Shown one piece after another: positions 1-11,200 of a stretch of DNA of 64,000 nt. The position numbers and the translations under genes were made by a program. Below the pieces are notes generated by a model. That model had not been told where the DNA came from, did not search any database, and saw only the letters and a list, made by a program, of their open reading frames with translations. The first letter of the stretch is position 1. Every line of letters starts with the position of its first letter. Origin of the DNA: Serripes groenlandicus (taxonomy: Eukaryota; Mollusca; Bivalvia; Cardiida; Cardiidae); contig JASEVX010000172.1 of assembly GCA_031761405.1 (NCBI GenBank), positions 62,001 to 126,000 of the forward strand, in the 5' to 3' direction.

Positions 1-180
1 ATGTTTTGGACGTATGTTATTCATGTCTCTGAATATTAAATTTATTAAGGAATAAGTAAATATTAATAAGTTGATATGCACAGACATGGACAACAGACTA
101 CCAAAACAATGACATCTCGCATGAATTTGAAACATACATAAATTACTGAGCTCAAGATGACAGTTGTAATTCATGTTTTG
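1..180. other. No feature recognised
   Basis: A/T-rich intronic or upstream sequence with no coding signal, splice pair or repeat landmark that I could identify. Confidence 0.6.
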
Positions 181-189
181 AAATCTTTA

Positions 190-1000
190 CAAAATTATCA
201 ATGTCAATTTCATAATTTGGCAGAACTTGACCGTGGTAAGGTAACTTCTCAAAACTTAACCTTGGTTATATCTCGGCAACCTCTGCCAGATTTTTTCTTA
301 AACTTTGTCAGATGTATTGTTTGGTCATGGGACATCAGTCAACGCCAAAATTGACAAGGTCAAGGTCACAATTTGGCAGAACTTGACCTTGGTTAGGTAA
401 CTTAACCTCAAAACTTAACCTTGGTTATATCTCGGCAACCCCTGCTGGAATTTTTCTTAAACTTTGTCAGATGTATTGTTTGGTCATGGTACATCATTCA
501 ACATCAAAATTATCAAGGTCAATGTCATAATTTGGCTGAACTTGACCGTGGTAAGGTAACTTCTCAAAACTTAACCTTGGTTATATCTCAGCAACCCCTG
601 CCGGATTTTTCTTAAACTTTGTCAGATGTATTGTTTGGTCCTGGGACATCATTCAACACCAAAATTTTCAAGGTCAAGGTCATAATTTGGCAGAACTTGA
701 GCTTGGTTAGGTAACTTAATCTCAAAACATAACCTGTTATATCTCAGCAACCCCTGCTGGAATTTTCTGAAGCTTTGTCGGATGTATTGTTGGGTCATGG
801 AACATCATTCAAGGTCAAGGTCATAATTTGGCAGAACTTGACCTTGGTTATATCTTAGCAACCCCTCCTAGAATTTTTCTGAAACTTTGTCTGATGTAAT
901 GTGTTTGGTCATGGGAAATCATTCAATGTCAAAAATGTCAAGGTCAAGGTCATAATTTGGCTGAACTTGACCTTGGTTAGATAACTTAACCTTGGCTAAC
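190..1000 (+). repeat. Tandem repeat, about 157-bp unit, five copies
   Basis: The landmark TTGGTTATATCTCGGCAACC recurs at about 263, 421, 577, 734 and 845 (last unit shorter). Each unit carries AGGTCAAGGTCATAATTTGG and TTTGTCAGATGTATTGTTTG. The small ORFs here follow the repeat and are not genes. Confidence 0.85.
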
Positions 1001-1680
1001 TTGGTATGACTGTAGAGCCTACATTTTTTATTTAATCTTCATGAAAGTTTATCAAAACATTTGTTACCATCATTCAACATCAAAATAACCAAGGTCAAGG
1101 TCATAGTTTGTCGAAACTTAACCTTGGTTAACTTTTACTGTAGAAGCCGTATTTTCCATTCATTGTTCATGAAAGTTTATCAGAACATTTATCTCTATCA
1201 AATCTCGGTCAAGTTCAAAACTAGGTCACGAGGTCAATTGTTAGAATACCCTTGTGAACATTCTAATTCACTTTTGTAATTCAATCTTCATGAAAGTTAA
1301 TCACAACAATTGTCTCCATCAAATCAGGGTTACTAGTTTTAAACTAGGTTATTGGGTTTCAAGAACTAGGTCACTAGTTCACTAGGTCAAAAGTTGGAAT
1401 AATGTTCTGAACACCCTAGAAATCTCTTTCTTCATTCAATCTTCATGAAATTTAATCACTAGGTGTTTCATCATCAAATCTAGGTCAAGTTCACAAATAG
1501 GTCATGAGGGTTCAGAAACTAGGTTAATAGGTCAAATGTTACAAATAACTTTGTGAACACACTAGAAATCACATTTTTTATTCAATCTTCATGAAAAGTT
1601 ATTAGATCACATCTTGGTCAAGTTTAAAACTGGTTAATGGGGTAGGTCAAACACTAGGTCGCTAAGTAAAATTTCCTAGA
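1000..1680 (+). repeat. Decayed tandem repeat of the AGGTCA family
   Basis: Units of about 110-130 bases with ATTCAATCTTCATGAAAGTT, then GTCAAGTTCAAAACTAGGTC and AGGTCACTAGTTCACTAGGTC. Related to the core of the Helitron-like elements at 2315 and 17771 but without their terminal hairpins. Confidence 0.7.
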
Positions 1681-1779
1681 AGAGCGAGACACTCTCAGCC
1701 TGAGGTCTTGTTATTGAGTATTGAGAGAAATATTACAGAGCAACAACCAGTTTACTTGTCCCTATCTTAGCTCCTGTAT

Positions 1780-1994
1780 AAACCCTTTCCAAAATAAAAC
1801 AAATCTTCAGCAGATGACTTTGAAAATATATCGGCACATATGTGTCAAATCTCTATAAATGAAAGTATAGTTATTGACTTGAACTGAAGACATTGTGGCA
1901 AAAGGAGAAATTGCTCATTACAAGCCATTTCTCCTTTTGCCAGAATGTTTTCAAAAGTTGTTTGCAGCAGATGTGCTAAGTTGGAAAGAGTTAA
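1780..1994. mobile_element. TTAA MITE, degenerate ends
   Basis: First member of the window-wide family. Consensus: TTAA-CCCTTTCCC at the left, CTGCAGCAGACGACTTTGAA inside, a central palindrome GAGAAATTGCTC / GAGCAATTTCTC, then CTGCTGCAG and GGGAAAGGG-TTAA. In this copy the right end is TTGGAAAGAGTTAA. Confidence 0.8.
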
Positions 1995-2133
1995 TATAGT
2001 AACCAGATGCAGTAACAACTTAATTACGTCAATCTAGTTGTAGACTAAGTGGTACCGGGTTCATTACTTCTCATAATTTTTTAAAAGAGGTGCCATGTTG
2101 TAATAGGCTTATTTTATTTTATTCACCAAACAG

Positions 2134-2221
2134 ATGTTAAGTCCAACATACAAGTCAAGGAGTGAGGACTTTAAAAGACAATTTAAAGACCAGATTCCTC
2201 CAGAGGAAAGGCTGATTGTTG
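2134..2221 (+). CDS. GRAMD1-like: GRAMD1-like exon 1 of window (start of GRAM domain)
   Basis: Residues 1-29, beginning MLSPTYKSRSEDF and ending EERLIV, plus one base of the next codon (phase 1). The acceptor is CAAACAG and the donor is G|GTAAGT. It matches the SPTYK...EDF...F entry to the GRAM domain in the family. The intron that follows is 10.8 kb because it holds a Helitron-like element with the DIRS element inside. Confidence 0.88.
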
Positions 2222-5200
2222 GTAAGTTGTGATTTATTTTTGCAATTGTTTTTTTCAATATTGTTTTGAAACCTTTTACCTTCAGACGCATTTTGGAGCA
2301 TTTGCTGCAGATCCTTTTTAGCTCACCTATGCACGAAGTGCAAGGTGAGCTATTGGGATCACATTTTGTCCGGCGTCCGTCCGTCGTGCGTCGTCAACAT
2401 TTGAGCTTGTTAACACTCTACAGGCTACATTTTGCATCCAATCTTCATGAAAGTTTATCAGAACGTTCATCTCCATAAAATCTTGGACAAGTTCGAAACC
2501 GGGCCATATGAGGTCAAAAACTAGGTCACTAGGTCGAATTGAAGGGAAATCTTGTTAACACTCTGGAGGCCACATTTTCAACTTGAGCATGTTGAAACTC
2601 TATCAGAATGTTTGTCTTGATGATATGTAGGTCAAGTTCGAACATGGGTCACGTCGGGTCAAAAAGTAGGTCACTAGGTCCAATTGAAGGAAAATCTCGT
2701 TAACACTCCAGAGGCCGCAATTTTTACTTCAGCAGTTTGAAATTTTGTCAAAATGTTTGTCTTAAAAATATTTAGGTCAAGTTCGAATATGGGTTATGCC
2801 GGGTCAAAAACTAGGTCACTAGGTCAAATTGAAGGAAAATCTTGTTAACACTTTTGATGCCACATTTTTTGCTTCAGCAGCTTGAAATTTGGTCAGAATG
2901 TTTGTCTTAAAGATATCTAGGTCAAGTTCAAATATGGGTCATATTGGGTCAGAAACTAGGTCACTAGGCCAAATTGAGGGAAAATCTTGTTAACTCTGTA
3001 GAAGCCGCATGTTTTTATGTCAAAAATACATTACCAGTCATTTAATACCTGATATATAATCTCCATACCCTAATTCATCCAGAAAAAAGAACGCGTTTAG
3101 CGTATTCCTCACGCCCTGTGTGATATACACGGTTGGCGGTAAACACCGCTGCACGTGGCCAACTTTTCACTTTTAGTTTCTGGACACAACGACCTACAGG
3201 CTAAGAATTTATTTTCATTTCTAAATTTAATTTTCTTTGTTTGTTAATGCTTTCGCTTTAACAGTCGCTTTCATTCAGTTAATTGCTTTACATTAACTTC
3301 TTACTAACTGTAATTATGTTTAATTATTGTTTGTGTTTAAGTTGTCTTTTGTATTTTACAACTTGCTGAGAGTCACGGGTGGTTACCCCACCCACTATTT
3401 CAGTTACGTGTCGGAGTTTTAATGGCCGTGCATTACTAAACGGTTAATTCTACCGACCTGTTTGTTGCCGATAATATTGTATTATCTTATTGTATTTACT
3501 TCGTATGTTTATGGCATTTACAATTGTGGAAAATATTTTGAAAAAATAATTTTCATTGATACGTTCCGTAAGCGACCTGGTTGTTACCGATAATATTGTA
3601 TTATCTCATTGTATTTACTTCGTATGTTTATGGCATTTACAATTGTGGAAAATATTTTGAAAAAATAATTTTCATTGAATACGTTCCGTGAGCGACGAGT
3701 AGTAAAAAAAAAAATAAAAAATAGAAAAATATTTGTTTCTTTGTTGAATTTCATATTGTGTATTGCATTAATATGTCACATAAGGGTGAACAGAGGCGTG
3801 GCTCGTGTGGTCACTTAGTGGCTTTATGGGACACGCATCCGTCCTGCATTTCGTGCACTAAGTGCATAAAGGACTCACCCTGTGAGTACTGCTCGTCTTG
3901 GCCTGAAGCCATTTGGATAAAGGCTGGGGCGAGGAGGACTCACAAAAGCCGTAAGACTAAGAAGATCCCGGTGAAGGTGTCTCTTAGCTCGACTAGTGAA
4001 GCAGAATTCGATGGATTTTCGCAATCAGACTCTGCTGCCAAGGAGAGTGATCAAAAGGTAAGAACTATTAAATCACTCTTTACAACCGCCCCCCCCTCAG
4101 CTTCGGCTGGTTCTTCACGGGACACGGGGGAACGGATGTTAGCGTCGGGTGTCAGTTCTGCCGAACGACAACTTCCGACGCTAGGTGTTAGGGCTGATCC
4201 TTCGGGAGACGCCATAGGCCATTATAAGGGAAACCTTGTTGATTGGCCGTTGCTAACACCACGCTCTGCGGGAAAACATTCTTCGGAATCCAGCAGAGTG
4301 CCAAATTTCGTCTCCGGACAGAATTTGGAGACAGGGGATAGAGCAGTTGAAATACTGCCTACCCCTAGTCAACCGGGAATTGCGTCAGAGCAAAACCCTT
4401 ATGACACCGGGCAACCGGTCACTCATTACGCCGTGGCGCGTCAGGTCACCGGGAAACCGGGTAGTCATGGAGACATGACGCGACCGGTAGCTACTCAGTC
4501 ATTTAATTATGACGTAACCGGGCAACCGGTCAGACAGTTAAACAAGATCCCGGTCATCGGGAATTCAGTTGACAATGGAATTGGCCAATCATTTACTAAA
4601 GATTGGTCCAATCAGATGATTAGTCACCCGTCTATGACGCGTCCGGGCACCAGTCATCCGGGTACCACCGGGCAACCAGGTACGGGGCAGATGGCCCCTG
4701 TGTGTCACGACCGAATAGATACAAGGTATCATTCATTCGCGGCACAGCCGGAATACATGGATGTACAGAACACTGGACAGTATGTACCAGGTTCATATAT
4801 CCAAACGCCTAACAGTGGTTATAGGGACTATCAGACGGAGAAGTACTACCGTTCTCCTAGGGAGACGGTGTATTATTCTAGAGAGAACTCTCCGCCCCTA
4901 CACCATGCGCCGTTACACAAGGTGGAACGGCTGTATGATAGGCAAGGAAACCAAGCCTACCGGGATACTAAATTTCCAGATCTGGAGAATTTACGACTCC
5001 CGGAAAGACATCTCTCGAGGCAGTCTTTAGAAAGGCGAACCCCCGTTCAGGATAATTATACTTATCCGATAAAGGGTAGGTCGAGACCGTCCCATACGGT
5101 TATTTCGGCCCCAACAATCGACACTGTGCGACCTCTCTCTGCTGCGGAGAGAAGGGCCATTTCACAGGATCGACATCAGAACATAGAATCGGAAGAATCT

Positions 5201-8200
5201 ATGTCTGATTCAGAAATTGACCAACCGGTTGAAAGACCGGTTAGAGGCAATTTGTCACGTCGTAGGGTCCGACAAGATTCCAGTTCGTCGTCTAACGAAG
5301 AATTGGAAAGTCAGCACACTACAATGGACGAGAGCTGTAGAACGTTGGTCACTACAGCAGGCCATTGAGGAAGTATTTAGGGTTGTTCCTAGTACTTTTT
5401 GCCCAAAGGTTGACGCTCCCCCTCGTCGTAAAAACCTTTCCAGTTTGGAAGAACTGAATGCGGAGACTACAACTCCACAACAGTTACTTCCACAGGCAAA
5501 CAATCTGGGCAGATTGATTGTTGGACCAGTTGCAGTCCACCAGATCGTTGGTTACGATTGAACCAGCCTGGTCAGTCCCACTAGCCATTTCTAAGGAATG
5601 GGTGTCTCCGAAGGTTTATGTAGCTTCTAAGGAGTTCTTTCCTGTGAAAGTACCAACCTTAGACGGAGATGCGGCTACACTGGGGCTGTCTGCACCCACG
5701 TCAATAACGGTTAACGCCAAACTTATTGAGAGATGGGAGGCCAGAGCGCGTCTGGGAGTCATGGTGTCATCCCATGACGATCATTTCGCGATAGCTCTAG
5801 CCATGTTACTAAAAGAGGAGAACGTCTCTAGCAGAGGGGCTAGCAGAATTCTTGAGGCGTTTGATACGGGTAATCGGCATTTAATGGCTCTGAATTTACA
5901 GAACGCCACAGAAATGCTTTCCGTAAGGAGAGATGCGACGCTAATCAAATCTTCTCCGTTACTTCAAACCAGCAAGGACAGTCTTAGAGCTGCTCCTTTA
6001 GCCTCAAACCTTCTCTTTGGTGGAAGGGTAGCTGCGGTGACTGTATCTGATGCGTCAGAACAGTCTAGACGCCTGTCGGCTAGCGCAGCTAATGCTTTTT
6101 CGCAGAGTAATAAACACTCTGCACCGTCGGCGAAATGGGGCAAGCCTAGGAAGCCCCCGGCGAAGAAGCAAAAACAGGAAGTTAAGGCGTTGCCGCCTAA
6201 ACAACCTCCTTCCACGGGCCAGAAGTTTGTTAAGCCAAAGCCCCGTTATACGGGAGCTAAGCCAAAACAGACTTCGAGGTATGGCACGGCACCTAGGCCG
6301 CAGCCCTAGGGATACGTACCTCTCTATGATCATCCCGAGGCCGGAGATAGCAGTAGGAGGCCGTTTGTCATTCTTCGTGGAGGAATGGGAGAGTATCACA
6401 GAGGATCGTTGGATCTTATCTGTGATACAAGAAGGGTATCTGATTCCCTTCGTTTCCCCTCCTCCCATGACAAGCGTGCCAATCGAACTGTCATCACCCC
6501 ATCCGGCCATGTCAGAAGTGATTTCGTCACTTCTGAAAAAGAAGGCCATAGAGAGGGTTCTCAACCCCAATACTCGGGGTTTCTACAGCCGTCTCTTCCT
6601 CGTTCCGAAGAAGGACGGTCGGTGGAGACCGGTGATAGATTTATCAGCCCTGAATCTATTAATACCGGTCGAGAAATTCAAGATGGAGTCGGCCCGCTCC
6701 ATCAGAATGGCTATTCGGAAAGACGACTGGGCGGTCTCTTTAGACCTGACAGACGCATATTACCATATTCCGATCGCTTCCTCGTCGAGGAAATACCTTC
6801 GGTTTGTGGTAAATGGGGAAGTGTTCCAATTCAGGGCACTTCCCTTCGGCCTCAAGTCCGCTCCGCGAGTGTTCACGAAGGTTATAAATGCTGTGGGAGC
6901 GTTTCTACGTATGAACGGTCCACAACTCCTTCAATACTTCGACGACTGGCTACTCCACAGAACAGAACGTGTAATTCTAATTCACGATCTGTCTCTAGCT
7001 TGGCGGACCATTCTGCGATTGGGTCTTATTCCCAATACGCAGAAGTCGGACTTAGTTCCGTCAAAGAGGTTTACGTTCGTGGGGATGACGTTTCTAACCG
7101 ACTTAGCGGTGATTCGGGTCCCTCCGGACAGAGTCGATTCTCTGTGCCAGAAGATCAGACTCAATCTGGATCAGGTGTCGGTAACAGCCCGATCCATGCT
7201 GTCACTTCTGGGATCGCTAAGTGCAGCAGCCGACCTAGTCAGTCTAGGCAGGCTCCACATGAGACCCCTTCAGTTTCTTTTTCTGTCCCGGTGGCGTCCA
7301 TCTGTGGACTCACTGGAACAGGAGGTAGCTCTGACGGATTTCTTCAAGTCACACCTTCGCTGGTGGCTAAATCCGTCAATCTATCTACAAGGGGTGCCCT
7401 TGATCACAGCGCCTCCGGATCTGTACCTCTTTACAGATGCCAGTGCTGTGGGTTGGGGAGCTCATTTAGAGCCACAGGGCTTAACAGCCCAGGGCATGTG
7501 GACAGCGGAGGAACGTTGTTTTCACATAAACAACTTAGAATTGAGAGCAGTCCTGCTAGCTCTCAAACAGTTCTCTGCCTCCGTTGCGAACACAACTGTT
7601 TTATTGTCGACGGACAATACTACTGTTGTGTCCTACATTCGCAGGCAAGGAGGAACGCACTCCCATCTACTCTTTCTGGAGACATGGAAGTTACTCCTTT
7701 GGTGCCAGGAGACGTCGTTAGTAATAGTAGTAAAACACGTCCCCGGCCATCTAAATGTCTTAGCAGACAGTCTGTCCCGCCAAAACAAAATTCTTCCGGC
7801 GGAATGGACACTGAATCAGAGTGTAGTAAACTCAGTATTCATGCGGATCGGGACACCCCTGGTGGATCTTTTCGCCACCAGAGTCAATCATCGGCTGCCA
7901 CTCTATGTGTCGCCGATGTACGATCCTGCAGCTTGGGCAGTGGACGCACTGACTCTCGATTGGAACCGTCTATTCGGGTATGCGTTCCCCCCGTTCATTC
8001 TGGTACCGATCGTACTACAAAAAGTTCTACGTTCTCAACAGTGCAGAATCCTGTTGATAGCGCCATTTTGGCCCCAGAGGTCGTGGTTCAACGACCTCCT
8101 GGCCTGCCTCTCGGCACAACCGATACGTCTTCCTTTACAAGACGACATTCTGTTTCAGCAACCGGGTCGGCGTCTTCACCCAAACCCGGCAATGCTACAC

Positions 8201-11200
8201 CTTCACGCTTGGACGTTATCAAGCGTTCGATCCGAGAGAGAAACTTTTCTCGAAAAGTTGCCTCTCGCATCGCTCAGTCTAGAAGGAGGTCTACTAGAAT
8301 CGTCTATGATTCCAAGTGGACGGTCTTCTCAGATTGGTGTCGTGCTAGGTCGATCAATCCTGAGTGTCCCTCTATAACCAGGATTGCCGACTTTCTACTT
8401 TTTCTTTTTGAAGAAAAAGATCTAGCAGTTAGCACGATTAAGGGGTATCGTTCTATGCTATCGAATACGCTTAAGTTCAAAGGGGGAGAGCGAATTGGTT
8501 CTAATCCATTTCTCTCGGAACTTATGCGATCATTCGAGCTAGATAAACCTATTTTTAGGAGTTTAACTCCAAAATGGGATTTATCGTGCGTTCTTTGGTC
8601 TCTTACAAAGGCGCCTTACGAACCTCTATCTTCTGCGTCATTGAAGTTCTTAACATACAAAACTGTTTTTCTTCTTGCCTTTGCAACCGCTCGCCGTAGG
8701 AGTGAACTACACGCTCTTTCTGTAGAAACAGGGTTTATCAGGTTCAATGAATCTGATGACTCATTAACTCTACTGTGTCAACCGGGTTTTCTAGCAAAGA
8801 ACCAGTTGCCTTCGGTTCTTCCGAAACCAATCACGGTTCCCAGTCTTTCTGGAAACTGTGGTCCATCGGACACCGACAGACTTCTTTGTCCCGTCAGAGC
8901 TCTTAAGTTTTATCTTAAGAGAGTTGAGGGGAAAAGGGGCCGTAGGAAGAGGTTGTTTCTCCCTCTTATAGGTTGTAAGGATATCTCAGCGGCGTCTATT
9001 TCCCGCTGGATATCCTGTACAATAAAATTAGCTTACAAAGATCTGTCAGCTCGAGATCTCTCGTTTCTTCGGATACGTCCGCATGAGATTAGAGCTCTCT
9101 CGGCTAGTTGGGCTTTCTCCAACAACGTACCTTTGGAAGACATTCTTCGTGCCGCGGTATGGAAGTCGCAGTCTACATTTTCAACCTTTTATCTGCGCTC
9201 CATGTCTGCACAAACGGAAAACCTGTTCTCTCTGGGACCACTAGTGGCTTCTCAGCGAGTTATATGCTAATTTTGTTAAACACAACACTAACATACATTA
9301 AGATTGAAATTCTGTTCAATCCTTTCTCCTACTTTTAAAGGCGGTTGTGTTCAATAGTACTTCGTAATTAAATATAAAAATGCATGGTACTACATTGCCT
9401 GTAAGGACTGGAAGTGTTGGCCGATCCTCCCGACCTATGCTGAAAAGTCATCAGGTATTAAATGACTGGTAATGTATTTTTGACATAAAAATGAAGTTTT
9501 TTAAAGTAAAACATATTTTTATTAGAAAATACTTACCAGTCATTTCAGATTCCCACCTCCCATCCCCGCGTCGTCAACCAACACTTACTGTAAACTAAAA
9601 GTGAAAAGTTGGCCACGTGCAGCGGTGTTTACCGCCAACCGTGTATATCACACAGGGCGTGAGGAATACGCTAAACGCGTTCTTTTTTCTGGATGAATTA
9701 GGGTATGGAGATTATATATCAGGTATTAAATGACTGGTAAGTATTTTCTAATAAAAATATGTTTTACTTTAAAAAACTTCATTTTGCTTCAGCGGCTTGA
9801 AATTTGTTCAGAATGTTTAGCTGAATGATATCTATGCCAAGTTTGAATATGGGTCATGTGGGGTCAAAAACTAGGTCACTAGATCAAATTGAAGGAAAAT
9901 CTTGTGAACACTTTGGATGCCGCATTTTTTGCTTCAGCAGCTTGAAATTTTGTCAGAATGTTTGTCTTAAAGATATCTAGTTCAAGTTCAAATATGGGTC
10001 ATATTGGATCAGAAACTAGGTCACTAGGCCAAATCGAGGGAAAATCTTGTTAACTCTGTAGAAGCCGCATGTTTTGCTTCAGCGGCTTGAAATTTGGTCA
10101 GAATGTTTGTCTAAACGATATCTAGGCCAAGTTCGGATATGGGTCATGCCGGGTTAAAAACTAGGTCACTGCATAGGCCAAATTGAAGGGTAAGCTTGCT
10201 AACACTCTGGATACTGCATTTTAAATTTCAGCATGATAAAACTTTATCAGAATGTTTTTCTTGATGATATGTAGGCCAAGTTCGAATATGGGTCATGCTG
10301 GTTCAAAAACTAGGTCACTAGATCAAATTGAAGGAAAATCTTGTTTGAACACTTTGGATGCCGCATTTATTGCTTCAGCAGCTTGAAATTTGGTCAGAAT
10401 GTTTGTCTGAATTATATCTAGGTCAAGTTCGAATATGGGTCATATTTGATCAGAAACTAGGTCAATAGAGGAAAATATTGTTCAAACTCCGGAGGCCGCA
10501 TTTTTACTTTGAGCAAGTTGAAACTTTGTCAGAATGTTGTCTTGATGATATCTAGTCCATGTTGGAATATGGGTCATATCAGGTAAAAAAATATAGATCA
10601 CTAGGCCAAACGAAGGAAAATATTGTTAACACTGTGGAGGTTGCATTCAGAATAATTGTCTTGATGTGTTTTGCATTGCAGTACATTGTATAATTAAGGT
10701 GAGCGATCCAGGGCCATCATGGCCCTCTTGTTTAAACATTGTGGCAATGTAGAAACTGCTTCTTGAAATTAACCCTTTCCCTCATATAGACGCTTTTTGA
10801 TGCCTCTGCAGCAGACAGCTTTTTGAAAACATAGTGACAAAAGAAGGAGTTGCTCAAAACGAACAATTTCTCCTTTTGACACAATGTTTTCCACTTTTAG
10901 TCACAGTAACATATCCATTCAATTCTAGAGATTTTCTATTTTTTGACGAAATATGTTCAAAGTCGTCTGCTGCAGAATTGTCATATGATGGAAAGGGTTA
11001 AGAGATAATTGTAAGGAAAATCAATGCCTTGGTGGAACATGAGAACTTTTTGTATCCCTCCAAATAATTTGGAGTCTTCCTGGAACATCTTTTGGTGAAC
11101 CCTGCATTCATATTGGTTTATTACAGCATTACCTAGTTAATTTACCAGTTCTACTTAACCTTTTCCCACATATATGCGCTTTTGAAAACATTGTGTCAAA

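Larger units (their letters stand above)
3012..9785 (+). mobile_element. DIRS-type tyrosine-recombinase retrotransposon, apparently young
   Basis: Complete element of about 6.77 kb. It has inverted terminal repeats (3031-3179 and 9592-9740, identical by eye over 149 bases), an internal complementary region (9450-9545), Gag-like, RT/RNase H and tyrosine recombinase ORFs in overlapping frames, and no target duplication. It lies inside a Helitron-like element: the left flank ends GAAGCCGCATG plus T-run and the right flank starts T-run plus GCTTCAGCGG, and an uninterrupted copy of that junction exists at 10063-10088. The exact ends slide over the shared T-run. DIRS elements integrate through a circular intermediate using their recombinase rather than an integrase. 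Confidence 0.93.
2315..10732 (+). mobile_element. Non-autonomous Helitron-like element (family A), split by the DIRS element
   Basis: The left end TTTTTAGCTCACCTATGCAC begins a hairpin (GCTCACC ... GGTGAGC around GCAC-GAA-GTGC). The middle is a tandem array of roughly 145-base units (AACACT..GAGGCCGCATTTT...TTGAAATTTGTCAGAATG...ACTAGGTCACTAGG). The right end is GTGAGCGATCCAGGGCCATC then ATGGCCCTCTTGTTT, a second hairpin (GGGCC-ATCAT-GGCCC). The DIRS insertion occupies 3012-9785, leaving about 1.6 kb of element. No protein coding. Assignment to Helitrons/Helentrons rests on 3' hairpin, lack of target duplication and tandem core (as in the bivalve pearl elements); that family call is inference. 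Confidence 0.75.

Noticed and set aside
6385..8187. Long upstream part of the recombinase frame as coding sequence
   Set aside because: It is Ser/Arg-rich and without motifs, and lies over the clear RT/RNase H frame; it is open because of codon bias in the RT frame.
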